This document shows, in pieces, positions 1 through 15,683 of a stretch of DNA of 64,000 bases. Where the stretch lies: positions 124,001 through 188,000 of the forward strand of contig JAXLYI010000009.1 of NCBI GenBank assembly GCA_046351555.1, written 5' to 3'. This stretch comes from CAISKJ01 sp046351555 (lineage in GTDB: Bacteria > Myxococcota_A > Polyangia > Polyangiales > Ga0077539). The translations under genes and the position numbers were made by a program. Within the stretch, counting starts at the first letter, position 1, and each line of letters begins with the position of its first letter. Under the pieces are notes generated by a model. The model was not told the origin of the DNA. It worked only from the letters and a program-made list of their open reading frames with translations, and made no database searches.

Positions 1-284
1 GGCGAGGTGACCCCGCGGCCGAGCTGCGCCCTGTCGTTGCGCCCCCAGCACCGCACCGCGCCGTCACAGCGCACGACGCACGCGTACGGGTTGTGGCTGA
101 CCACGAGCGCCCGCACGGCGCGCTGCGCGCAAGCGGGGGCCGCGTCGGGCGTGGCGTCGGCGGGGGTCGCGTCGGGCGTCGCGTCCGCGGGCGCCGCGTC
201 CGGGCGCGCGGGGCTTTGCGGCGGGCTCCAGTCGGCGAAGACGCATCCCGTGACGAAAGCGAAGAGAATTGCCCTGCGCGGCAC
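1..284 (-). CDS. RCC1-repeat lipoprotein, N-terminal part (runs off window)
   Basis: Only the first 94 codons lie in the window; the C-terminus is beyond base 1. The frame starts at GTG 284 and opens with a short lipoprotein signal ending in the lipobox VTGC (Cys14). A linker of repeated Asp-Ala-Thr-Pro units (about residues 24-50) follows. The last visible stretch, CDGAVRCWGRNDRAQLG, is a typical RCC1 propeller unit. The protein is probably anchored in a membrane and displays a beta-propeller outside the cytoplasm. It is the last of three consecutive minus-strand RCC1 lipoproteins. No ATG fits this frame nearby, so GTG is preferred. The RCC1 call is firm; the ligand is unknown. Confidence 0.75.
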   Translation of the reverse strand, partial: MPRRAILFAFVTGCVFADWSPPQSPARPDAAPADATPDATPADATPDAAPACAQRAVRALVVSHNPYACVVRCDGAVRCWGRNDRAQLGRGVTS

Positions 285-388
285 GAGAGAGCCTTCGCCC
301 GACGGCCGCGCGATGTCAACCACGCGGCCATCATGGCGTCGGCGTCAGGCACATGCCCTTGCACCACGGCGGCGGTGAATTCTCTTCA

Positions 389-498
389 GGCGGGGCAAGC
401 CCCGCCCCTACCTCGCCAGTTCACCCCGCGCATACCTCGCCAGTTCACTCCCCAACGCGAGCGGGGCCACAGCCGTAGGGGCTGGGCTTGCCCTGCCC
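389..498. repeat. Hairpin element 1: inverted arms around a direct repeat
   Basis: Arms 389-410 and 476-498 are imperfect inverted copies, each with the core GGGGCAAGCCCC or a close variant, so each arm can also fold on itself. The loop holds two copies of TACCTCGCCAGTTCA (409-423 and 433-447) with a 24-bp period. The element lies between the stop of the giant RCC1/FG-GAP gene (537) and the start of the next RCC1 gene (284). It could act as a transcription terminator or be a REP/MITE-like element. Bases 285-536 hold nothing else I can support. Confidence 0.7.
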
Positions 499-536
499 GA
501 ACGGCAATTCGCGAACGGCCCGAGGCCACATCGGTG

Positions 537-8444
<7,908 letters not shown>

Positions 8445-8497
8445 CGTCACGCCTCTCGGTTCGCGGTCACGTCGCATGGTCGAAATCTCCGGCGCGC

Positions 8498-11400
8498 TCA
8501 CGGCACCCTCCGCGCGCCGAGGCGCGTGCTCATCGTGGCGCGACCCCCGGTCGCGGTCTGGAAGGAGTTCAGGCAGGGGTTGGTCGCTTCGTTCCCGAGG
8601 ATCGCGGCCCAGCGCTCGACGTTGTCGAACCACGCGTCGGCCAGGGGCGTGCGCGAGAACACCACCGTGGCCGTCTTGAACGCGCGCTCGGACATCGGCA
8701 CCGGCGTGCGCTCGCCCACCGCGGCCACGACGTCGTCGATGGTGACGACGCGCAGGGCCGTGCCCGTCCAGGTGCCGGGGGCGCCGGGCCCGCTCGCGTT
8801 GTCGAGCACGTACCACGGCCCGCCCGTCTCGGCGCGGGGGAGCAGCCCCATGAGGTAGAGCTCCAGCGGCGCGAAGGGGATGATGTCCCCGGGGAGCGCG
8901 ACGTCGAACCAGGGCAGCCCCGTGCGGCGCGGCATGGACGCGCGGCAGGCGTCGGAGATGGGTCCGTTGGGGAGCGAGAGGGTCGTCGGCCCGGCGCTCA
9001 CGCAGGTCGAGAGCGCGCCGCCCGACGCGCACCGCGCCGTGGTCGGGTCGAAGCCGCCGAGCACGCCGCGCACGCTCGACACGCCCCAGTGACTCCCGAA
9101 CGACGACGCGCGGAACAGGGGCCGCGCGCGGGTCGACGGCAGGTCGACGCCCCAGTAGTGCATCAGCTCATGGAGCGTCGTGGGCGAGGAGGTGGTGCCG
9201 CTCTGGAGGATGCCCATCACGCCGCGGAGCCGGTTGGGCGCGCCCACGAGGTACTGCCTCGAGTTGCGCGGGCCCAGGCCCGTTCCGGGGATCGCGGGGC
9301 GGTGCACCGCCTCGTGCGCCGCCTGCGCCCCCACCGCGCAGACGCCGTACTCCGTGTTGCACGTCACGGGGGCCTCGCAGTCGGCGTTGCGTGCGCAAGA
9401 CTCCCCCCCGAAGTTGCGGTCGGTCACGATGAGCAGGAAGTCGTACTCGTCGCGGAAGTATTTGTAGAACTCCCCCGTCGCGGCCGAGAGGTCGTTCGCG
9501 TCGTTGAGGAAGCCCGCGACCTGCGCGCTGAAGTCGGTCCCGGTGGCGCCGGTGACGATGTTCACCGCGTGGCCGCCCGTGTGGATGCGCGACCCCATCG
9601 GGAGCGCGGTGGGGGGCGATGCGCAGGCGGCGCCCATCGCCGTCTCGCACCCGTCGGTCGGGTCGTTGTTGCAGTCGCGGAAGCCCGTCGCGCACACCTG
9701 CGCGCCGCACGCGCCCATCGCGCAGGCCGACATGGTGTTGCCCGACGCGCCGCCACAGCGGTTGCCGCAGCGACCGCAGTTGTTCGAGTCCGTGGCGAGC
9801 GTCGCCTCGCAGCCGTTGGTGGCGTTGGCGTCGCAGTCGCCAAAACCCGCGTTGCAGGCCATCACCGCGGCGACCCCCAGGCGGCACGCGGGCGTCCCGT
9901 TGGCGACCGTCGCCGCGCGGCCGCAGGCGCCGCAGTGCATCACCGAGCTCGTGGTGTCGGTCTCGCAGCCGTTGGCGAGGTTGCCATCGCAATCACCCCG
10001 ACCGAGCGGGCAGCTCAGGGCGCAGCGTCCGCCGCGACAGGCGATCGCGCCGTTGCCCGCACCGGGCGTCGGGCACGCGTTGCCGCAGCTCCCGCAGTTG
10101 GCCGGGTCGTTCTGCAGGTCGACGCAGGCGGCGCCGCACGCCATCCGGGGCGCGCAGGTGCAGGCGCCGTTGACGCACGACTGACCCGCCGTGCAGGCGT
10201 TGCCCATGCGCCCGCAGTTGGCGGCGTCGCGCTGCAGGTTGGGGCAGGTGCCGTTGGGGTTGGACGGCGTCGGCGCGCAGCACTGGAGCTCTTCGGTGAT
10301 GGTGCCCGGCGGCTGCACGAGGGCGGAGCCCATCCGGCCCCAGCAGCGCACCGGGACCCCTTCGGGCGCCACCGGACGCATCAGCGCGCAGGTGTGCTCG
10401 AGGCCCGCGGAGAGCTGGTACGCGCCGGCGCCTCCGGGGAGCGCGACCGCGATCGGGCGGCTGCTCGACGCCGGGGACGCGACGCCGAGCCTGCCGTTGC
10501 CGTTGTCGCCCCAGCAGTACACCGCGCCGCCGGTCACGATGGCGCACGCGTGGGCCTGGCCGACCGCGAGGGACTCGACGTCGGCGAGGTTGCCCGAGCC
10601 CGAGGGCGCGAGCACCGCCACGGGCATCGCGCTCTGGGTGGTCGTTCCGTTGCCGAGCTGCCCGGCGTTGTTGCCCCCCCAGCAGCGGACCTCGCGTCGG
10701 GTCGAGGCGTCGGCGCCCATCGCGCCGGTCTGCGGCGCGTCGACGATGGCGCAGGTCGTGTAGCCGCCCGCGGCCAGGGAGACCACGTTCGGCAGCCCCG
10801 TGACCCGCACCGGCCGGGAGACGCGCTCGGTGCTCCCCGGCCCGATCTCGCCGAAGAAGTTGTCCCCCCAGCAGTGGACGGCGCCGCCGCGGAGCAGCAC
10901 ACACGCGTGGCCAGAGCCCGCCGTCACGAGGTCGACCGGCGTGCCCCCGAAGGTGAGCTCGGTCCGTCGAACCTCGGCCGAGGAGATGTCGCCAGGGCCG
11001 TCGCCGAGCTGCCCGAAGCCTCCGCTGCCCTCACACCGCACGCGGTCGTCGCCGACGATCGCGCAGGCGAACTCCCCGATCACCGCGTCCGCGCCGCCGA
11101 CCGCCACCTGGCGCGCGCCCTGGAGCCACCCCGGCACGAGCGCCGGAGAGACACCGCCGTTGCGGTCGATGCGACGGACGGTCAGCGCCGTCGAGCCGCC
11201 GCCGAGGGCGAAGGTGGGGACGGTCGGAGGCACGCCCCCGTCGAAGGACACGGGCTCGATCGTCGAGGGCGTCGACCACTCGTTTCGCCCGTAGCTCCCC
11301 CAGCATCGAACGATGGCCGACGCGCCGTAACAGCCGGGGAGTCCGGCGCCGCCCGCGTCGAGGCTGTCGTTGCACACGACGTAGGGGCTCACGCGGATGC

Positions 11401-11554
11401 AGGCGAAGTTCGCCCCGCTCACGAGCTGCGCCGCGCGGCAGGCCCCGCCCGGCGGCGGCGCCGGCGGATCGCACGCGGGCGCCATGCCTGCGGCGCCGAA
11501 GCTGATCATGGCGAGCAGGCGGATCCACGGTGAACTCGGCAAGGAACGTCGCAT
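8498..11554 (-). CDS. RCC1-repeat lipoprotein with C-terminal HELMH metallopeptidase-like domain
   Basis: 1018 aa; ATG 11554 has a GGAGAG ribosome site. Lipobox APAC (Cys28). RCC1 repeats with the C-W-G signature fill about residues 35-400, then come Cys-rich repeats resembling those of the neighbour (about 405-620). The last 380 residues form a different domain with HELMH at 795-799, which fits the HExxH zinc site of gluzincin or metzincin peptidases, and later FAPLELYLMGL. A secreted or surface protease presented on a propeller scaffold is the natural reading. The third zinc ligand is not obvious, so activity is inferred. It lies upstream of the giant RCC1 gene on the same strand and is divergent from the OmpA gene. 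Confidence 0.8.
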   Translation of the reverse strand: MRRSLPSSPWIRLLAMISFGAAGMAPACDPPAPPPGGACRAAQLVSGANFACIRVSPYVVCNDSLDAGGAGLPGCYGASAIVRCWGSYGRNEWSTPSTIEPVSFDGGVPPTVPTFALGGGSTALTVRRIDRNGGVSPALVPGWLQGARQVAVGGADAVIGEFACAIVGDDRVRCEGSGGFGQLGDGPGDISSAEVRRTELTFGGTPVDLVTAGSGHACVLLRGGAVHCWGDNFFGEIGPGSTERVSRPVRVTGLPNVVSLAAGGYTTCAIVDAPQTGAMGADASTRREVRCWGGNNAGQLGNGTTTQSAMPVAVLAPSGSGNLADVESLAVGQAHACAIVTGGAVYCWGDNGNGRLGVASPASSSRPIAVALPGGAGAYQLSAGLEHTCALMRPVAPEGVPVRCWGRMGSALVQPPGTITEELQCCAPTPSNPNGTCPNLQRDAANCGRMGNACTAGQSCVNGACTCAPRMACGAACVDLQNDPANCGSCGNACPTPGAGNGAIACRGGRCALSCPLGRGDCDGNLANGCETDTTSSVMHCGACGRAATVANGTPACRLGVAAVMACNAGFGDCDANATNGCEATLATDSNNCGRCGNRCGGASGNTMSACAMGACGAQVCATGFRDCNNDPTDGCETAMGAACASPPTALPMGSRIHTGGHAVNIVTGATGTDFSAQVAGFLNDANDLSAATGEFYKYFRDEYDFLLIVTDRNFGGESCARNADCEAPVTCNTEYGVCAVGAQAAHEAVHRPAIPGTGLGPRNSRQYLVGAPNRLRGVMGILQSGTTSSPTTLHELMHYWGVDLPSTRARPLFRASSFGSHWGVSSVRGVLGGFDPTTARCASGGALSTCVSAGPTTLSLPNGPISDACRASMPRRTGLPWFDVALPGDIIPFAPLELYLMGLLPRAETGGPWYVLDNASGPGAPGTWTGTALRVVTIDDVVAAVGERTPVPMSERAFKTATVVFSRTPLADAWFDNVERWAAILGNEATNPCLNSFQTATGGRATMSTRLGARRVP

Positions 11555-11733
11555 GGTCTCTCCCGCGCCGCCCGCGACCCGACCGTGAGGTCTCCGCAGG
11601 CGTGCGCGAGGACGAGGCTAGACACACCGCCCCGCGATCTCCGATCACACATCGATTACACGCACCCGAAGCGAAACACTGGACGGATCCCCCGACGAGC
11701 CGCCTACCCTCGTCGCGGGAGACCCAACGACCG
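11555..11733. promoter_or_regulatory. Divergent intergenic region between the RCC1 and OmpA genes
   Basis: This 179-bp gap separates two divergently oriented genes and must hold at least one promoter for each. It is less GC-rich than its surroundings around 11640-11690. I could not identify a convincing -35/-10 pair or an operator palindrome by eye. Confidence 0.4.
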
Positions 11734-13200
11734 ATGCGTCCTCGCCATCCTTCGACCGTCCACGCGCTGGGCCTGACGCTCGCGGCGGTGCTCGCGCCGT
11801 CGCTCGCACACGCGCAGCTCATCGATCGCCTCTCGCTCTCGGGGCACGTCGGCGCGAGCGCGGTGCTGTCAGACCCGTACCCCGGCTTCCTCGACGTCGG
11901 CGTCGGCGCCGAGCTCCGGCCGACCGTGCGGCTCTGGGGGCCGCTGCACCTTCAGCTCCTCGCGGGGCTCCAGCTCTGGCCTGTCAACGGCCAGCTCCGG
12001 TCGCTCACGCCCTTCGTGGGCATCCTGCGCTTCGGCGGCGGCGTGCGCGTCCACCCCGAGCTCTCTCCCCGCTACGGCGGACCCTTCGTCGACGCCGACC
12101 TCGCCGCCTCGGTGACCACCGTCCCCGCGCAGGTGAGCTTCTCCTTCGGCGCGGGCTGGCTCGTCCCCCTCGGGCGCGTCGTCCAGGTGGGGCCCGCGGT
12201 GCGCGTGGGCTGGTCGGACGTGGGCGACAACCCGTACGGGTTCAGGTCGTTCTGGTACCTCACGGCGGGCGTGGAGGTCGCGCTGCGCCTGCCCCGCGCG
12301 ACGCCACCGCCGCCTGATGCACCCGTCGTCGCGCCGCCCGTGGCCGCGGCCCCGACGGCGACGCGGGTCGGGCCTGCGCCGGTGGTCGAACCCGACCCCG
12401 ACGGTGACGGCCTGCGCGGCGCGGCCGACCGGTGCCCCACGGAGCCCGAGACCGTCAACGGCTTCGAAGAGAACGACGGCTGTCCCGACAACCCCGACCC
12501 CGACAACGACGTGGTGACGGGCGCCGCGGATCGCTGTCCGAACGAGCCCGAGACCCGCAACAACTTCGAAGACGAAGACGGCTGCCCCGACAACCCCGAC
12601 GCCGACAGCGACGCGGTGCTGCTGCCCGCCGACCGCTGCCCCAACGAGCCGGAGACCCGCAACGACTTCGAAGACGACGACGGCTGCCCCGACACGGTGC
12701 CGGCGGTGCAGTTCGTGGGGACGCGGATGGTGGTGCGGGACGCGGTTCGCTTCGAAGCCGAGCGCGACCGGCTGCTGCCCGAGTCGTCCGCGGCGCTCGA
12801 CGCGGTGGCCGCGGCCCTCGCGGCGCGCCCCGACGTGCTGCGCGTCCGGGTGGAGGGCCACACCGACGAGATGGGCTCCGCGCGCCGCAACCGCACGCTC
12901 TCCGAGCGCCGCGCGCGGGCCGTGGCGCGCTACCTCCGCGACCACGGCGTCGACCGCCACCGCCTCGACAGCCAGGGCTTTGGCGACGAGCGCCCCGTCG
13001 TCGCCACCACCGGCCCGGCCGACCCGCAGCGCAACCGGCGGATCGAGTTCACCGTCACCGATCCGCCGCAGGGGGTGGCCGCAGCGCCTGCCGCGGCGGC
13101 GCCCACCGCGACACCGCCCGCGACGCCTGCACCCGAGGGCGACGAGGGGCACGGCCACCACCGCCGTCACGGCGAGGGTCACCACCGTCGCGGCCACTGA
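11734..13200 (+). CDS. OmpA-family outer-membrane protein with thrombospondin type-3 repeats
   Basis: 488 aa from ATG 11734; upstream codons in frame are not protein-like. A signal peptide ends at AHA-Q (about residue 27). Residues 28-190 look like an eight-strand outer-membrane barrel. A Pro/Ala linker leads to three Asp-rich calcium-binding type-3 repeats (RCPNEPETRNNFEDEDGCPD pattern, about 215-320). The OmpA peptidoglycan-binding domain covers about 325-445 (VEGHTDEMGSARRNRTLSERR). The tail is His-rich (HGHHRRHGEGHHRRGH), which may bind metal. The expected role is linking the outer membrane to peptidoglycan. Hairpin element 2 lies about 100 bp past its stop. Confidence 0.92.
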   Translation: MRPRHPSTVHALGLTLAAVLAPSLAHAQLIDRLSLSGHVGASAVLSDPYPGFLDVGVGAELRPTVRLWGPLHLQLLAGLQLWPVNGQLRSLTPFVGILRFGGGVRVHPELSPRYGGPFVDADLAASVTTVPAQVSFSFGAGWLVPLGRVVQVGPAVRVGWSDVGDNPYGFRSFWYLTAGVEVALRLPRATPPPPDAPVVAPPVAAAPTATRVGPAPVVEPDPDGDGLRGAADRCPTEPETVNGFEENDGCPDNPDPDNDVVTGAADRCPNEPETRNNFEDEDGCPDNPDADSDAVLLPADRCPNEPETRNDFEDDDGCPDTVPAVQFVGTRMVVRDAVRFEAERDRLLPESSAALDAVAAALAARPDVLRVRVEGHTDEMGSARRNRTLSERRARAVARYLRDHGVDRHRLDSQGFGDERPVVATTGPADPQRNRRIEFTVTDPPQGVAAAPAAAAPTATPPATPAPEGDEGHGHHRRHGEGHHRRGH

Positions 13201-13300
13201 TCGAAGCGCGGAGCAGGGGCGTCGCGCAGATGCCCCCTTCTCACCGCGCGGCCCGGACGGTAGGGTCAGTCGCTGTTGGGAATGCGTCGTGCGTCCATCC

Positions 13301-13588
13301 CCCGCTCGCCGAGCCTCGCGGCCTCCATCCCCCGCTCGCCGAGCCTCGCGCGTTGACCCCTTCCCCCGGCGCAAAGCCGCCAGGGGAAGGGGCACTGTCG
13401 CAACCAGGATTCACCGGCGCCGGGCCATCGCGACGCCACGAGCACCAGACGCCGAGACGCCACGAGCACCAGACGCCGGCGCGTCCCGGTCGAGACAGAG
13501 CCCCTTCCCCTGGCGGCTCTGCGCCGGGGAAGGGCAACGCGCGAGGCTCGGCGAGCGGGGATGGAGGCCGCGAGGCTCGGCGAGCGGG
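13301..13588. repeat. Hairpin element 2: 90-bp inverted arms around direct repeats
   Basis: Left arm 13301-13393 and right arm 13500-13588 are near-perfect inverted copies of about 90 bp. Each arm carries two copies of a CTCGCCGAGCCTCGCG-type unit with a 30-bp period and the inverted CCAGGGGAAGGGG segment. The loop (13394-13499) holds two direct copies of GACGCCACGAGCACCAGACG. It occupies the gap between the OmpA gene and the PEGA-like gene. The rest of 13201-13648 shows no gene. Confidence 0.88.
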
Positions 13589-13648
13589 AGAGGCCCCACG
13601 AGGCCCGAACCTTGGGCGCGGCGAGAATCGCGGGACTTCACGACGAAC

Positions 13649-14663
13649 ATGAGACCCCTGCACCCGTTGAGATCCACGCACCACCCCGCCGCGCTGTGGC
13701 TCGCCGCGTGCGCGTTCGTTGTGTCGTCGGCGCGCGCCGAGGCGCAGGTGGGGGCTGACGTCGCGCGTCGCTCGCTCATCGACGCGGCCTCGGCGGCGGC
13801 GCGGGCCGGCGACCACGCGCGCGCCCTCGAGCTCGGCGAGCGCGCCCTCGCCCTGCGCGCCACGCCCTCGCTGCGGCTCTTCCTCGCGCGGGAGCACCTG
13901 CGCGCGGGCCACCCCGTCGAGGCCCTCGCGCAAGCGGGCGAGTGCGCGACGAGGGCCCGCGGCGACGCGACCGTGCCCGACCGCGACGCGACGCTCGCGC
14001 GCTGCGAGGCGGTCGCGCGGGAGGCCGAGCGGGGCGTCGCGCGGTTGACCCTGCGCGTGGCCTCCCCGCGCCCGAGGGGCTGCGCGTGACGGTGCGGGGG
14101 AGGTCGTCGCGGCGGCCCTCTACGACGTCGCGTGGCCGCTCGCGCCCGGCGAGGCGTCGGTCGACGCCACCGCCGCGGGGCGCGTCGCGTTTCACCGCGA
14201 CCTCACGCTGGCGGCGGGCGCGAGCGAGGCCGTCGACGTCACGCTCGCCGCGCCCGAGGTGCCCGCGCCCGTCGTCGCGCCGGTGGTGGTGGTCGCCGCG
14301 CCGGTGGTCGCCCCCCCCGTGCTGTTGCCGCCCCGACGCGAGCGACGCGTCGCGCCCGCCCCCTCGCGGGGGCCGTGGGTGGTCGCGGGGGTGGGCGTCG
14401 CGGGGCTCGTCGCGGGCGGCGTGCTCGGCGCGCTCGCGCTCGGGCAGCAGTCGTCGCGCGACACGGCGTGCCCGTCGGCCGCGAACTGTGACGCGCCGTC
14501 AGCGCTCTCGCACGACGCGACGATGCGCGACCTCGGGCTCGGCGCGAACGTGGCGTTCGTCGCGGGCGGGGCGCTCGTGGTGGGGGGCGTCGCGTGGTGG
14601 CTGATCGCGCGCGCCACGCGCACGGCGACGCCGGCCCCGGCGGGGCTCGCGCTGCGCTGGTGA
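13649..14663 (+). pseudogene. TPR/PEGA-like exported protein with two one-base frameshifts
   Basis: Frame 1 runs from ATG 13649 (signal peptide ending near SARAEAQ, then a TPR-like helical segment) to a stop at 14089. The natural continuation, PAPEGLRVTVRG, lies in a second frame, and GEVVAAALYDVAWPLAPGE onward in a third. Adding one C to the run at 14064-14067 and one G to the run at 14096-14100 restores a single 338-aa protein: signal peptide, TPR-like region, PEGA-like domain (VTVRGE), a Pro/Val linker and two transmembrane helices (GPWVVAGVGVAGLVAGG and FVAGGALVVGGVAWWLI). Both faults are in homopolymers, so assembly error is more likely than a real pseudogene. The type follows what the sequence shows. 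Confidence 0.8.
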
Positions 14664-14673
14664 CGGGCGCGGC

Positions 14674-15648
14674 TCACCCCTCCGGGAGCGAGCCCTGCAC
14701 CTCGGCGCGCGAACCGGGGGGGAGCCGCACGCGGAGGCCGCCGCCCTTGCGTTCGAAGAGGTTCACGCGGTCGAGGCCGGCGTCGGCGAAGTCGCGCCGC
14801 ACGCGCCAGAGCAGGGTGTTGAGGTCGGTGCGCGCGGCCTCGCCGCCGGGCCAGAGGCGGTCGAGGAGCACCGCGTCGGGGACGAAATCGCCCGCGGCGT
14901 AGGGCGGCGGGGGCCGGAGGAGGAGCGCCACGAGCTCGCTCCGCTTCTCGGCGAGGTAGACCTTGCGCTCGCGCGCGCCGACGCGGAGCGAGAGCCTGCC
15001 GCCGCGGGGGAAGAACGACAGCACCGCCGACGTGACCTGCTCGTCGGCCGCGGTGACGGCCGTGGGCTTCGACGGGTCGGCGGGGAGCGCCACGACGCGC
15101 AGCGCGAGGGCCCCGCACGCGATGAGCTCCCCGCTCTCGACGTGGACCATCTCCCCGACGTCGAGCGCCCGCCCGACCCGCACGTCGGCGACGTTGGCCT
15201 CGAGCACGAGCCGCTCGCCGAGGGCGGCCAGCGCGACGGCGGACGGGGGCCACGCCGCGACCACGACGTCGTCGTCCCCGCCGCCGACGGTGACGCGCTC
15301 GGCCGCGACGCGCACCAGCACACCGGGCGTCGGCTCGATGAACCAGTGGAGGCCCGGCTCGGCGGCGAGCGCGTCGGCCTCGAGCGAGAACGATCGCCCG
15401 TCGATCTCGAAGCGGTCGCCGGCCCGGAGCGGCTGCACGCCCTCGACGGCCTTCGCCCCGAGCATCGTGGGGCCGCCGAGCGCGACGACCTCGACGCCCC
15501 CGTCGGTGACGCGAACGAGCGCGTGGTGCCGGCTCACCCGCTCGCCCGAGAGCACGACGTCGCAGTCGAAGTTGCGCCCGATCAGGAGGCTGCCGCCGTC
15601 GAGGGGGAGGCGCGCGTCGTCCGTGCGAAGCCAGTGTCGGAGGCCCAT
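14674..15648 (-). CDS. FHA-domain protein with OmpR-type winged-helix domain
   Basis: 324 aa. Residues 20-90 form an FHA domain (LLIGRNFDCDVVLSGERVSRHHA, with the conserved GR and SxxH residues) that binds phosphothreonine. The middle (about 100-200) looks like a second beta-rich region. Residues 205-315 resemble the OmpR/PhoB transactivation domain (DRLWPGGEAARTDLNTLLWRVRR, with the usual run of Arg). It probably reads out Ser/Thr-kinase phosphorylation and binds DNA or a partner. It lies 35 bp downstream of a Ser/Thr kinase gene on the same strand, so the two are likely a signalling pair. There is no receiver domain. Confidence 0.85.
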   Translation of the reverse strand: MGLRHWLRTDDARLPLDGGSLLIGRNFDCDVVLSGERVSRHHALVRVTDGGVEVVALGGPTMLGAKAVEGVQPLRAGDRFEIDGRSFSLEADALAAEPGLHWFIEPTPGVLVRVAAERVTVGGGDDDVVVAAWPPSAVALAALGERLVLEANVADVRVGRALDVGEMVHVESGELIACGALALRVVALPADPSKPTAVTAADEQVTSAVLSFFPRGGRLSLRVGARERKVYLAEKRSELVALLLRPPPPYAAGDFVPDAVLLDRLWPGGEAARTDLNTLLWRVRRDFADAGLDRVNLFERKGGGLRVRLPPGSRAEVQGSLPEG

Positions 15649-15683
15649 GGCGCGCGCCGGATGCTAACCCCGCGCTCACTCGA

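Noticed and set aside
297..319. TTGACA (minus strand, 319-314) as a -35 promoter element for the partial RCC1 gene
   Set aside because: The matching -10 position reads GAAGGC, nothing like TATAAT, and the spacing to the GTG is too short to be convincing.
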